Shown one piece after another: positions 7,654-17,700 of a stretch of DNA of 36,597 nucleotides. The position numbers were made by a program, and so were the translations under genes. Source of the DNA: CAYMWF01 sp964394085 [NCBI: uncultured Gemmatimonadota bacterium] (lineage in GTDB: Bacteria; GCA-2686955; CAYMWF01); the NCBI GenBank assembly GCA_964394085.1, contig CAYMWF010000050.1, positions 1-36,597 of the forward strand, written 5' to 3'. Positions within the stretch are counted from its first letter, which is position 1. Each line of letters begins with the position of its first letter. Below the pieces are notes generated by a model. The model made no database searches. It had not been told where the DNA came from and was given only the letters and a program-made list of their open reading frames with translations.

Positions 7654-9030
7654 TTATTTTTTCGAGACGAAAAAGACCGGCACCATGCCTCCGCCCTGGT
7701 GGACATTGATGACGCTGCCCGCGGCCGCCCTCACGAACGCGCCGGCGAAAACGCCGTCATGGGACCAGAGGTTGATGTTGACGTTCTTGCCCTCGAAACC
7801 TTTGAATTCGCCTTCCTCCACCACCGGGAACTCATCCACGGGGATGTTCGCGCAATCCTGGACGGTGTAGTTGATGTTTTCATTGAAGGCCTTGTCGATG
7901 AGGGCGTCCCACTCAGCCTGGGTGGATGTCTTGCCGACCAGGACTCCGAAGCCGCCGTAGCCGTCGTTCGGCTTGAGCACCAGGAGATCCTTGTTCGACC
8001 TCGTGAATTCCACGAGGTCCACCTCTTCATGCCTGTACTCGGTTTTCTTCTCGGCCAGGGTGCGGGTCCAGGGGATGTGGGCCGCGTTGCAGGCGTTCTC
8101 TTCGGGGGTGAAGTATTTCTCGTACTGCGCGTCGCTCATGATTTCGAGAATCGCCTTCCAGTCGCCCGAAGCCGAGCTCACCGGGTTGATGAAACAGACC
8201 GCGTTGTCGCGAAGGGCCTGGACCAGCTGCTGGCTGCCGTCCCAGTAGGGGTCGAGGATGACGTCGTCGATGGCGTCGCGGTAGATCAGGTGGATCTGCT
8301 CGCCGTCGAGTGTCAGGGTTTTTCCGTCATAGTCGAAATCGCGCGGGTCGCCGAATTTCGTGGCGAAGCCCATCTCGTTGTAGTAGTCGACGAATGCGAG
8401 GAAGTCGCCGAGCACCGTGGAATCGCGCTTGCACACGAATGAGATGTTCGGCTTTTCTTCAGGCTCGATGCCTTTCCGGCCGCACCATTCGCGGTATTTC
8501 TTGAAGAATGTCTTGAAGTGGGACTTGACGAGCCAGTCGACCTGGAGGCCGTACATTTTGTCGAGCTCCTTCATCACCGGAAGGTCCAGGAACATTTCGA
8601 GCATCTGGTCGTGCCAGCCCATGCCGCTCGGGTCGCCGCAGTTGTATTCGAGCAGCTTAAGCTCGCCGGTTTCAGGGATGAAAAAGACATCGAGCCGGTT
8701 GATGATCTGGTGGCCGGGATAACCGTAATCGAGGGCCGCCAGGTCGGCGGTGCGCCCCTCGAGGCGGATCTGCTCCTTGAAGAGACCTTCCTTGAAGTAG
8801 AGATCTCCTATCTTGTTCAGGGAACCTATCAACGTCGAGGTCACCTCGTTGAAAAGCGTGCGTTCTTTCGCGTCGACGAAGTAAGGTTTCAGGAAGGTCG
8901 GAAAAAGCTTGCCCTCCATGAACATCCTCTTGTCGGCCATCCGGGCGGCGAGGGTGTCCATCTGCGCCACCGGGTCGGTGCGCTTCAGAACTTCCGCGAA
9001 ATCGTTGTTTACATCAGTGAGAATACCCAT
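7654..9030 (-). CDS. Circularly permuted ATP-grasp family protein
   Basis: The protein has 458 residues. The region KLLEYNCGDPSGMGWHDQML (127-144) corresponds to the conserved N-x-D metal/ATP-binding motif of circularly permuted ATP-grasp proteins. IYRDAIDDVI (249-258) and VLKPNDGYGGFGVLVGK (351-367) supply the Arg/Asp motif and the glycine-rich ATP-binding loop with its lysine. Related proteins are carboxylate-amine ligases (glutathionylspermidine synthase-like) or peptide-tailoring enzymes. The substrate is not readable here, and there is no precursor-peptide gene next to it. The ATG at 9030 follows AAAGGAG; an upstream in-frame start at 9141 would add 37 residues of GC-rich leader and is rejected. 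It is monocistronic, with its own terminator at 7576-7613. Confidence 0.8.
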   Translation of the reverse strand: MGILTDVNNDFAEVLKRTDPVAQMDTLAARMADKRMFMEGKLFPTFLKPYFVDAKERTLFNEVTSTLIGSLNKIGDLYFKEGLFKEQIRLEGRTADLAALDYGYPGHQIINRLDVFFIPETGELKLLEYNCGDPSGMGWHDQMLEMFLDLPVMKELDKMYGLQVDWLVKSHFKTFFKKYREWCGRKGIEPEEKPNISFVCKRDSTVLGDFLAFVDYYNEMGFATKFGDPRDFDYDGKTLTLDGEQIHLIYRDAIDDVILDPYWDGSQQLVQALRDNAVCFINPVSSASGDWKAILEIMSDAQYEKYFTPEENACNAAHIPWTRTLAEKKTEYRHEEVDLVEFTRSNKDLLVLKPNDGYGGFGVLVGKTSTQAEWDALIDKAFNENINYTVQDCANIPVDEFPVVEEGEFKGFEGKNVNINLWSHDGVFAGAFVRAAAGSVINVHQGGGMVPVFFVSKK

Positions 9031-9394
9031 ATCGAAACTCCTTTCATCCGTGCCGACTGCAGAGCCGCCTGCCCCCGGTCGCTTGTCCGGACCGGGGCGC
9101 GGGTTCACATGCGAGGGCCGGAGCGCGGTGAAAAACCGCAATTTATCGTCAGGTTCGGATTACGGTTTCGGCCCGGCGCGGGTCGGGCCGAAGCTGCGTC
9201 ATTCTACACCGAACCGCGTGAAATAATCAACCATCCCATTTGCGCGACGGCGCAAAAAGAACCCGTCGCCCGTGAAAAAATAACCGCCGCCGCAGGTCAA
9301 TCAGGCGACTTCTGCGGCGACGGATAATCTTGAAGGGTTCCCGTTCGATTCGGGATGCAGGTCGAAATCAATCGACCGGTTTCGACGGGGATCT
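9031..9394. other. Gene-free spacer with dyads
   Basis: This lies between the end of the BNR-repeat gene (stop 9395) and the start of the ATP-grasp gene (both minus). A hairpin GTCGAAA...TTTCGAC (9361-9367/9380-9386) lies just after the BNR gene stop and might end its transcript, but no T-tract follows. I see no coding sequence or RNA gene. The ATP-grasp promoter should be here but is not clear. Confidence 0.4.
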
Positions 9395-10945
9395 TCAATC
9401 GGAGATCTCGAAAAGTTCGATGCTGACGTCGATCGGCGCGCCCCCGAGCTCGGTTCCCACGTAGGAGTAGAGCTTGTAGTGGCCGACAGGCGCGATCGCC
9501 GGAACCTTGATGTCGATCGGGTTCGGAGCCGTCAGGCTTTCATAACCGTCGAGGGTGAACGGGCCGTAATCGAACAGGTAGCCGGACGTCGGATAGAACG
9601 AGCCGTTCGGAAGCTGGACCCTGTTCCAGAAATAGACCGTTTTCGGGCTCTGCAGGTGGTTCGTGACCCTGGGCGTGTAGGTCAGCCAGCCGGGCCTGAT
9701 GATGTAAGGATAATGGATCACGGCGTCGACGCTTACTTCGGGGACGCCGTCGTAGTCGCCGTCGAAGAAAACGTTCATGTTTCGATCATCGACCCAGGCC
9801 ACTGCCGAAGCGTCGAACCTGTGCACGTCTATCGCCTTGCCGGAGTATTCGTCGCTCGCATAGGGACCGTCCGTCACTATGGTCGCCGTGGTCCAGCCGG
9901 TCGGATTTCCTGTCGGAGCGGTGGTGTGCTCCACGTCGCCGTCCACGGTCCAGGCCACGTGGTAGTCGCCGTCCGTCATCCAGGATGCGGCGATGACCGG
10001 GGCCAGCTCGCTCGAAGTGGAATAAGCGCCCGGCACATAAGCTTCGGCCGTCCAGTTCAGACCGCCGTCCATGGTATACGAGTAGAAGACATCGGTATCG
10101 GTCTCGCTGTACGCCCTGTTATAGACGACGACCGCGGTCCCGGACGGGCCTGCCGCCACGGCGGGGAGCGAAAGCTCGTTCGTGCCGGAGGAGATGGTCA
10201 GGGCCGACTTGAAAGTCGCTCCCGAATCGTCGCTCCTGCGGAGCAGGATGCTGTTCTCGTCGGCGTTCCGGCAGACGATGTAGAGATCGTCGTCTCCGAA
10301 GGCGATTTCAGGCTCTTCGAAACGGTCGTTATCGTTGTTGCCGAAAATCGGAGAAGTGGTGCTCCAGGTTTCGCCCATGTCGGTGCTGCGCCTGTAGTAG
10401 ATATCGTGATTGACGTCCGCCGAGCGATCGATCTGGTAGGCGAGGTAGACATACCAGTCGTTCAGGTAGTACCTGTAATCGGTGACGATCCTCGGGCGGC
10501 TCTCCTCGCCGCTGTGGGTGAGATCGGTAAAGTCGATCCATACCCGGTGGACCATGTCGAACCTGCCGATCCTGATGTACCGGTCGTCCCCGTCATCCAC
10601 TACCGCCGCCACGAAGAGGTAGTTCTCGAATCCGCCGAGCATCTCGCCTATCGCGAGATCGGGATTGATCAGATTGCTGCCCGGCTCGTCCATGGCCGCG
10701 ACATATTCCCAGCTGGCGCCGCCCGAGATCGACTTGTAAATCGATATGACGGTTTCGGTTCCGGTTCCGTCATCCTCCATCGCCACGTACGCAACGCCGT
10801 TCTCGGCGATGGCCATGGCCGGATACCTCTGGTCGTTCAAAGGGTCTGAAGATATATCCGCATCGGTGCCCCATCCGCATAACGCGGCTCCCGGCGCAAG
10901 CGCCGCCGCCAGTAAAGACAATAGTATCACGCGATTCCATTTCAT
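9395..10945 (-). CDS. Secreted BNR/Asp-box (sialidase-like propeller) protein
   Basis: The protein has 516 residues with a signal peptide (VILLSLLAAALAPGAALC, cleavage about residue 23). At least four Asp-box motifs (S-x-D-x-G-x-T/x-W) are visible: SISGGASW (72-79), STDMGETW (187-194), SDDSGATF (238-245) and TMDGGLNW (291-298), spaced as expected for blades of a sialidase-type beta-propeller. The catalytic Arg triad and Asp/Glu-Tyr of true sialidases cannot be identified, so enzymatic activity is doubtful. From about residue 400 a beta-sandwich-like domain follows (GWLTYTPRVTNHLQSP ... GHYKLYSYVGTELGG), resembling the C-terminal Ig-like domains of other secreted proteins in this window. The start is supported by AAAGGAG ten bases upstream. 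Confidence 0.75.
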   Translation of the reverse strand: MKWNRVILLSLLAAALAPGAALCGWGTDADISSDPLNDQRYPAMAIAENGVAYVAMEDDGTGTETVISIYKSISGGASWEYVAAMDEPGSNLINPDLAIGEMLGGFENYLFVAAVVDDGDDRYIRIGRFDMVHRVWIDFTDLTHSGEESRPRIVTDYRYYLNDWYVYLAYQIDRSADVNHDIYYRRSTDMGETWSTTSPIFGNNDNDRFEEPEIAFGDDDLYIVCRNADENSILLRRSDDSGATFKSALTISSGTNELSLPAVAAGPSGTAVVVYNRAYSETDTDVFYSYTMDGGLNWTAEAYVPGAYSTSSELAPVIAASWMTDGDYHVAWTVDGDVEHTTAPTGNPTGWTTATIVTDGPYASDEYSGKAIDVHRFDASAVAWVDDRNMNVFFDGDYDGVPEVSVDAVIHYPYIIRPGWLTYTPRVTNHLQSPKTVYFWNRVQLPNGSFYPTSGYLFDYGPFTLDGYESLTAPNPIDIKVPAIAPVGHYKLYSYVGTELGGAPIDVSIELFEISD

Positions 10946-11332
10946 CGTGTCGTGCTCCTTTCGCTGCCGTTTCTACAGCTGTAAAAAAATGAATTTTGTC
11001 GGTTCCAGATATTTATTCCGCTCAATCAAGTCGTATCTGCAATTCAAAAAACCGCGATTTATACACCAATCCTGGGACTGCTGTCAAGTATAATTTCTTT
11101 CGGTACCTCGATACAGTTCGTCAACAGCACAGGCAGGCATTCCAGCGTCGGCCGTCCGATACCAGAGTCAACTTCAGCCGTCTTCAAGCCCGGACGCGGT
11201 ATCGATTTGACGATCCCGGAGGAAGCTGAAGGTCGTCAGCGAATGCAAAATAGTTTCAAGAGGTTGCCTGTCAGGAGTGACTCATGTTATCCTGCAGTAA
11301 GTAGATCAATCGATTCAAGCGGAGGTTTCACA
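10946..11332. promoter_or_regulatory. Divergent intergenic region with a candidate promoter
   Basis: It separates the BNR-repeat gene (-) and the second beta-helix gene (+). It is more AT-rich than its flanks. A consensus -10 box TATAAT lies at 11089-11094 (+), about 240 bases before the TTG start at 11333, but there is no matching -35. An in-frame ATG at 11243 precedes that start; the 30 residues it would add lack family similarity. No small gene is evident. Confidence 0.3.
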
Positions 11333-13501
11333 TTGCTGGCGAGAATTGTCCTTTCCTTTACCGTCTGCATCTGCTCTAAACTGATTTTTCCCATACCGGC
11401 ATCCGCCGAAACCATCTGCGTACCCTCGGATCAACCGAATATCCAGGCGGCCATCGACATTTCTGAGGACGGTGACACGGTACTCGTTGCCGTCGGTACT
11501 TTTTCAGGTGAAGGAAATCACAATATAGATTTTAGAGGGAAGGCAATAACCGTTGTTTCAGAAAATGGTCCGGAAAATACCGTGATCGATTGTGAAGGCA
11601 ACAGGGGATTTATATTCAGAAGCCGGGAAGAATCATCCTCCAGACTTGAAGGTTTTGGTGTCTGTAACGCAAACGTCTATTTTCAAGGTGCCGGAATATC
11701 AGTCGTCGATTCCTCACCTCTCATTTCCAACTGCAATATATTCGACAATATCAGCAGAATAAGCGATGGAGGAGGCCTGTACTGCAGCAATTCCAGCCTG
11801 ATTTTATCGAACTGCAGGATAACGGGAAATCACGCATATAATTACGGCGGCGGGATCTATTCCGTGGACTCATCACCGTCCATAAAGAACTGCACGATTG
11901 CAGGGAACAGCTCTGTTGTTGGAAGAAGTTATGAAATGTATTGCGAGCGGGCAGTATCATTACTTATTACGAATTGCATATTCTGGAGTATTTCGCATCA
12001 ACCGATACAAATACTGAATTCTAGAGAACCGCTGATTACTTACTCGGATATCCGGGGAGGCTGGGAAGGCGAAGGAAACATCGATGCAGATCCTCTCTTC
12101 AAGGATCCTGGAGCAGGAGATTTCACCTTGCTGGCGGATTCTCCATGCGTCGATGCAGGTGATCCCTATTCGAGACTGGATCAGGACGGATCAATAAGCG
12201 ACATGGGTTGCTTCGGAGGGAAGGGCGGCTTACCGGAAGGTGTAATCGGAGGTTCCATATCCGGAATCCTCTCTAAATCAGGTTCTCCTTTCATCGTATC
12301 CGAAAACATCGTTATCGAAGAAGGAGATTCTCTTCGGGTTGAACCAGGCGTGGATCTTCTGCTCAATAATCATAGCAGCATCCTCGTTCAAGGCAGTCTG
12401 CTGGCTGAAGGAACGAGCGAGGATCCCATAGTCATCTCGAGGTTTCGAGAGTGGGATATTGGCGGGGGAATCCAGTTCGACGGCGGGGGAGGAAGCCTCT
12501 CATATTGTCGGATTGAATACTGCAGAAACTTCTTCGGTGGCGGAATCTATTGCAGGAGTTCATCTCCGTCAATCGAAGCGTGCACAATAACGGGAAATAG
12601 CGCTTTGTATGATGGTGGCGGGATCTTCTGCTATGATTCCTCTCCCCAAATTAATAATTGCATCATATCGAGGAATATTTCCGAGGACGGCGGCGGAATT
12701 TACTGCTACTCATCCGCCGCAGTAATATCCGAATGCGCAGTATTCGAAAACCGGGCTGATAGAGGCGCTGGTATCTGTATCTATTTCAACTCCCCCGAGA
12801 TCACGAACTGTACATTCACTGCAAACGAAGCTTCAGAAAAAGGCGGAGGTGTCTATTGTTACTACTCCTCAGCAGCCATAAACAACTGTATATTCTGGCA
12901 GGATTCTCCCGAGGAGATAGATAATGATGGTCAAAACCCCATTGTGACTTATACAGATATAACCGGGGGTTGGCCGGGAGAGGGCAATATCGATGAAGAC
13001 CCCATCTTTATCGACCCTGAAAGCAGCAACTTTCAACTCTTCGATACCTCACCCTGCATCGACGCCGGAGATCCCGAAACCCCGAACGTGCGCTGGGGCG
13101 GCTCACGCCGCGACATGGGTGCTTTCGAATTCGACAAAGGCTGGTATCTCAGCGATACGGGCTACATAGTAATGAAACCGCTCGGTTCGGGTATAATCAC
13201 CTATCTGGACGAGCCGCCGGACTGCGTGGAGCCCGGCTCCGAGGTCAGCCTGACGGGGGCAGTAAAAAACAACGACGCTTCAGAAAGATCCTGCGACCGC
13301 CTTCTCTTTATCCTCGAAAGCGCCGGAACCGATACCCTCACCGTCTCCGACTCCCTGGTCACCCTCGCGCCCGGAACATTCGTCCTTTATCCGTTCAGCT
13401 ATACCGTGCCCCGGACTGCCCTCACGGCCGCGCCGTATGCCGTTTCCAGATCTTACTCGCGGGAGATCTCCTGCACTCGGCCACAGGCCTCACGAGGGTA
13501 G
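11333..13501 (+). CDS. Secreted right-handed beta-helix protein, probably truncated at its 3' end
   Basis: The protein has 722 residues. The start is TTG at 11333: GGAGG (11321-11325) lies seven bases upstream and the product then opens directly with a compact signal peptide ending FPIPASA before ETICVPSDQ. Two beta-helix blocks follow. The first has ICVPSDQPNIQAAID, about five coils, then TYSDIRGGW, EGNIDADPLF and SPCVDAGD. The second begins after a linker with EGDSLRVEPGVDL and has coils with the GGGIYC and SSPSIEACTITGN patterns, ending TYTDITGGW, GNIDEDPIF and SPCIDAGDP. A C-terminal Ig-like domain (PDCVEPGSEVSLTGAVKN ...) breaks off after LTAAPYAV, where the family would continue for another strand or two. 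The remaining residues up to the stop look out of frame. Repeat copy B begins 36 bases later. Most of the gene is AT-richer than the surroundings, but the last 400 bases are GC-rich. Confidence 0.82.
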   Translation: MLARIVLSFTVCICSKLIFPIPASAETICVPSDQPNIQAAIDISEDGDTVLVAVGTFSGEGNHNIDFRGKAITVVSENGPENTVIDCEGNRGFIFRSREESSSRLEGFGVCNANVYFQGAGISVVDSSPLISNCNIFDNISRISDGGGLYCSNSSLILSNCRITGNHAYNYGGGIYSVDSSPSIKNCTIAGNSSVVGRSYEMYCERAVSLLITNCIFWSISHQPIQILNSREPLITYSDIRGGWEGEGNIDADPLFKDPGAGDFTLLADSPCVDAGDPYSRLDQDGSISDMGCFGGKGGLPEGVIGGSISGILSKSGSPFIVSENIVIEEGDSLRVEPGVDLLLNNHSSILVQGSLLAEGTSEDPIVISRFREWDIGGGIQFDGGGGSLSYCRIEYCRNFFGGGIYCRSSSPSIEACTITGNSALYDGGGIFCYDSSPQINNCIISRNISEDGGGIYCYSSAAVISECAVFENRADRGAGICIYFNSPEITNCTFTANEASEKGGGVYCYYSSAAINNCIFWQDSPEEIDNDGQNPIVTYTDITGGWPGEGNIDEDPIFIDPESSNFQLFDTSPCIDAGDPETPNVRWGGSRRDMGAFEFDKGWYLSDTGYIVMKPLGSGIITYLDEPPDCVEPGSEVSLTGAVKNNDASERSCDRLLFILESAGTDTLTVSDSLVTLAPGTFVLYPFSYTVPRTALTAAPYAVSRSYSREISCTRPQASRG

Positions 13502-13536
13502 CCTTCTGCACCCACCGGGCCGGCGCCGCTGAAGAG

Positions 13537-13868
13537 TAAACGACCGACGGCTAAGCCGGCGTCTTTAAGATCCCGGTGGAGCTTTCGCCCCCGTAGGAGC
13601 CTCATCTGCCAGTCAAACCCCTGCTGCCCGGCTTCCTTTTTCCTGATTTCCTTTGCGGCCAAGTCTCAGGTTGAGTTAAGTCCGGAGGGAACCTATAACT
13701 TATTCCTCTATAAGGTGGATGTCTCCCCGGTCATCCAGGTGTATAAATCGAGCCCATCCGGAAGACGTGTAAAATTGTCAATCGGATTGACAATTTTACA
13801 CGAGTAGCCTACATCCTCCGCAGGGCAGGATATGCTCCTTGCGCTGCGTCGCAAAAAAAAGAACTCCA
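13537..13868 (+). repeat. Dispersed palindromic repeat element, copy B
   Basis: It aligns with copy C over its whole length, starting at TAAACGACCG and running through CTTTAAGATCCCGGTGGAGC, GAGTCAAACCCCTG, GTCCGGAGGGAACC, TTATTCCTCTATAAGG and GGATGTCTCCCCGGTC to the poly-A stretch at about 13853-13861. The 37-bp palindrome is at 13766-13802, identical to copies A and C. The 5' end contains an imperfect GGCT/AGCC hairpin like the one in copy C. No credible coding sequence is seen in either strand. It sits between the truncated beta-helix gene and a beta-helix pseudogene. Confidence 0.85.
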
Positions 13869-13955
13869 TGGGAATCCATTCACCAAGTCGGTTGAAGCGG
13901 ATAATCCCCGTTGCACAACGGGCCTTGTTCCGGGACCGCCTCTCAGGGGAATTTC

Positions 13956-14228
13956 CTACTCGTTCCGGCTCGATTTTCCGGATGCGGCTTCCCGGCAGTT
14001 GAAACCTTTGTCGTATTCGAGGGCGCCCATGTCGATGCGGCATCCTCCGCCCAAGGGCGGGGGAAACAAAGGATCACCCGCGTCGATGCAGGGAGAGGTC
14101 TAGAGGAGGCGGTGGTCATCGTTCAGCGGATCTTCGAAGCAGGGATCTGCGTCGATGTTGCCTTCGCCGCCGTAACAGTATCCTTCCTTCACGTCGCAGC
14201 AGGTTACTGTCAAACAAATTTGCGGGAT
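13956..14228 (-). pseudogene. Remnant of a third right-handed beta-helix gene (C-terminal end)
   Basis: On the minus strand one frame reads TVTCCDV, GGEGNIDADPCFEDPLNDD, then HRLL, an in-frame TAG (14100-14102), then TSPCIDAGDP, GGGCRIDMGALEYDKGF and a stop at 13956-13958. This is the diagnostic end of the beta-helix proteins seen elsewhere in the window (compare EGNIDEDPIF, SPCIDAGDP and RDMGAFEFDKGW in the gene ending at 13501). The upstream helix coils are missing and a stop lies in the frame above the preserved part, so the gene has lost its 5' region and acquired a nonsense codon. The parent was probably a paralogue of the neighbour rather than its displaced end, because orientation and sequence differ. 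Confidence 0.8.
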
Positions 14229-14464
14229 ATGCTAACTTATTCATAACAATTCAGATACGCGATCCATATTCTACCGGATAGTAGACATTTTTTACCCATA
14301 TGGGAAAAATCGTAATGTTTTGCGCATGTCCGATCATCGCGGTTCCTTTCAGCAGGGATCGCTATCCGCTCTTCCGCGTAAAAAGGAATTCGGTTGAACC
14401 GTTTATGACCTTGTGTTAGAAAACACGGCCGGAATCAACTGAAAAGGTTACAATCCCGATTTTC

Positions 14465-14560
14465 GGCGCTGAATACGGCGCTGAATCCGGCACTGAATCC
14501 AGCGCTGAACCCGACGCTGAATACGGTACTGAACCCAGCGCTGAACCCGGCGCTGAATAC
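14465..14560. repeat. Tandem array, 12-bp unit, eight degenerate copies
   Basis: Eight 12-bp units follow the pattern (G/A)(G/A)(C/T)(G/A)CTGAA(T/C)(A/C)C, for example GGCGCTGAATAC and AGCGCTGAACCC. The unit length is a multiple of three but no gene uses it. It lies upstream of the large activase gene. In 14229-14464 I see no gene; a small dyad GTGTT-AGAA-AACAC is present at 14413-14426. Confidence 0.9.
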
Positions 14561-14585
14561 GGCGACGCTCACGGCTGACCGACTC

Positions 14586-14696
14586 TCCCGGATTCGTCAG
14601 CCGAGCTGAGGCCAGGTTGGAACCCGGACCCTCTGGGGATTCCCCGGATTCATCACCCGGGCCGAGACCCGGTCGGAACCCGGCCCCTCTGGGGAT
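14586..14696. repeat. Imperfect direct duplication, about 55 bp, two copies
   Basis: 14586-14640 and 14641-14696 are similar: CCCGGATTC(G/A)TCA at the start, GGAACCCGG(A/C)CCCTCTGGGG near the end. The duplication immediately precedes the activase gene and would be translated if an earlier start (14617) were used, which argues for the later start at 14743. Confidence 0.75.
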
Positions 14697-14742
14697 TCCC
14701 CCGGGGAAAAACGGTCAACAACCGTTTCTAGACAAGAAAACC

Positions 14743-17700
14743 ATGCTTCGATTGAACTCAGAAAACTCCCTGATTTCGGAAGAACCGGTCCTGGGGCTGG
14801 ACGTCGGCTCGGTCAACGTGCACGCCGCTTTTTTCGGCGGCGGCGACGAACCGGGGGAGATGTTCTTCATCCCGATAAAGGGAGACCCGGTCGAATCGAT
14901 ACTCGAAGCGCTGGCGAGGATATCGCCCGCTGCCGGCGCGACGAAGGTCAGGATTGTGACTACGGGAATCGGAAGGGACCTCTTCTCCCCGGTGGAAGGG
15001 GTCGAGCGGCTGAACGATATCTCGGCGGCATCCGCGGCGGCGCACCTTTTGGTCCCGGCCGCCGCATCGATCGTGGAGATCGGGGGGCATTTTTCCAAGT
15101 GGATTCTCCTCGACGGAAACGGAGACATCAGGGATTACGCCCTGAACGAGCTGTGCGCCGCCGGGGCCGGGGCTTTTCTCGAGCAGCAGGCGACGCGGCT
15201 GCATATCTCGATCGAAGAATTGGCCGGACTGGCGGCGGCAGCCCCCCGTGGTGCCCCTGTAGCCGGCAGGTGCAGCGTATTCGCTAAATCGGACATGATC
15301 CACCTCCAGCAGAAGGGCACCCCGGCCGACGAGATCGCGTACGGGCTCTGCCTGGCCCTGGCGCGGAACTACGCGGCCACGGTTTTGAAAGGTAGGGAGC
15401 TCGAGCCGCCGGTGGCGGTCACCGGAGGCGGAGGCGCGAACCCCGGTCTTGTCAGGGCTCTCCGAGAGATTTTCGACATCGCCGCGGAGGACCTGCTGGT
15501 GCACGAGCACCACAGGTTTTTCAGCGCCGTCGGCGCTGCCGCGAGCGCTTCGACCACGGATGAAGCCGTCCACCGCATCGACAGACTCTCCGCCCGGATC
15601 GCCGCCCTTTCCGAACGGGGAAACGCCCGCACCGCCGACCTCGAACGTTTCGGCAAGGTCGTCTCGACCGGCGACGGCATCGAGGAGCTTCCCGATCCCG
15701 CCACTCTGCGCGGAGATGTTTTCCTCGGCGTCGACGTCGGCTCCGTGAGCACCGATTTCGCCCTGGTCGACGGCGACGGAGCGACCCTCGCCGGGGTCTA
15801 CCTCCCAACCAGGGGACGGCCCATTTCCGTCATTGAAGAAGGCCTCGCCATCCTCGACGAAAAAGTAGGAGACCGCGTGCGGGTGCGCGCCGCAGTGACC
15901 ACGGGAAGCGGCAGGTACCTGGCCGAGCGGTTCCTGGCCGCGGACGCCGCCCGCAACGAAATCACCGCCCAGCTCAGCTCCACCGTGCACTTCTTCCCCG
16001 AAGTCGACACCATCTTCGAAATCGGCGGCCAGGATTCGAAATTCATCTCGGTGCGGAACGGCTCGCTCCAGGATTTCCAGATGAACAAGATCTGCGCCGC
16101 GGGCACCGGCTCGTTTCTCGAAGAACAGGCCGAGCGGCTGAAACTCTCGATTATCGGCGAGTTCGCGGATACCGCCCTGCAAAGCGAATTTCCCGCCGAC
16201 CTGGGCAGCCGATGCACCGTTTTCATGGATACGGAGCTCGTGCACGCTCTTCAGCGGGGAACCCCGGCCGAGGATGTAACCGCCGGCCTGGCCTACTCCA
16301 TCGCCCGGAACTATCTCGACCGGGTGGTGACGAACAAGCCGGTCGGCGACCATGTCGTCTTCCAGGGCGGAGTCGCGTCAAACCGGGCCGTGGTGGCGGC
16401 TTTCGAGCAGATTCTCAATCGCGGGATAAAGGTTCATCCGGTCAACAGACTTTCGGGGGCCATCGGCGCGGCGCTGATCGCGCGGGACCTCTACGACCGG
16501 GAGCCCTTCGAGACCTCTTTTGTCGGTTTCAAAGGCGGCGGCGACTATACGATGAAGAGCTTCGAGTGCCGCCATTGCGCGAACCTGTGCCAGGTCAACA
16601 TGATCAAGCGGGGAGACGCGACCGCGTACTTCGGAGATGTCTGCGAGAGGTATACCGGCGGCGCCGACGAAACGGACGGAGCCGGCAAACGCCCCGGCCT
16701 GGCCGAGGAGCGGGAAGAAATCCTCTCGAGGATTATGACGCGCGTCAAACAGAGTTTCGCCGGGGAGGAGCCTTCGGCCATGGACCGGCTTCTCGGCAAA
16801 TACGCACCCCGCGCCCTGATAGCCGGCCTGGACGCGGTCCGGACTCCGGATGACGCAATTTTCGGCGGAGCGGACGGCGATGGGCCGGATAAAGCCGCGG
16901 AGTCGGCCGGCGTAATCGGAATCCCCCGCGCTTCGCTCTATTTCGAGCTTTACCCGCTCTGGGCGACCATGTTCAGGCGTCTCGGATACGAGGTGACCGT
17001 CTCGGAGCCGAGCTCCCGCGACATGTTCGCCGAAGGGGTCCGCCTGCTGTCCACCGAAGCATGCCTGCCCGTCAAGCTCGCCTACAGCCACGTTTTCGAT
17101 CTGTCGAAAAGCGAAGCGGATTATATCTTTTTCCCGTCGATACTCGATCTACCCTCCCCTTTCGGCTCTCCGGACCTCTGTTCCACCTGCCCCTATACAC
17201 AGAGTCTTCCGTTCATGGTGAGATCCTCGGTGGACGCTCCCATGCTGCTGCCCCAGGTCAACATGGCCGCGGAAGTGGACGACCTGCCGGAAGGTCTCGA
17301 GTCGCTGGCGGATGATCTCGGCATCGAGAAACGGCGGCTGAGGGCCGCCTACCAGACGGGGAAAGAGGTCTGGCTCGAATTCAAGGAGGCCCTTCGCCGT
17401 CGCGGCGACCGGCTTCTCGCGGCCGAGTTCGAATGGGCGGCGGTGCTCATCGGAAAACCTTATAATATATACGATTCATATCTCAACCTGAACCTGTCCG
17501 ACCATTTCACGAGGATGGGGGTGCAGGCGATTCCTTACGAGTTCATCGCTCCCGCCGCCGGCGGAGCCCTGGATGAAACGTGGGATTCCCTTCCCTGGCG
17601 GTTCAACCGCGACTATGTAAAGGTGGTGCAGGCCGTCGTAGGCAATCCCAGGCTTTTCCCCGTCATCGTCTCGAACTTCGGCTGCGGCCCCGACGGTTTC

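Noticed and set aside
13453-13662. Small minus-strand frame through copy B (with a counterpart in copy C)
   Set aside because: The two copies differ by frame-changing indels, so the reading frame is not conserved and the element is treated as non-coding.
14758-16353. 531-residue minus-strand open frame
   Set aside because: It is the antisense shadow of the activase gene, with composition-driven openness only.
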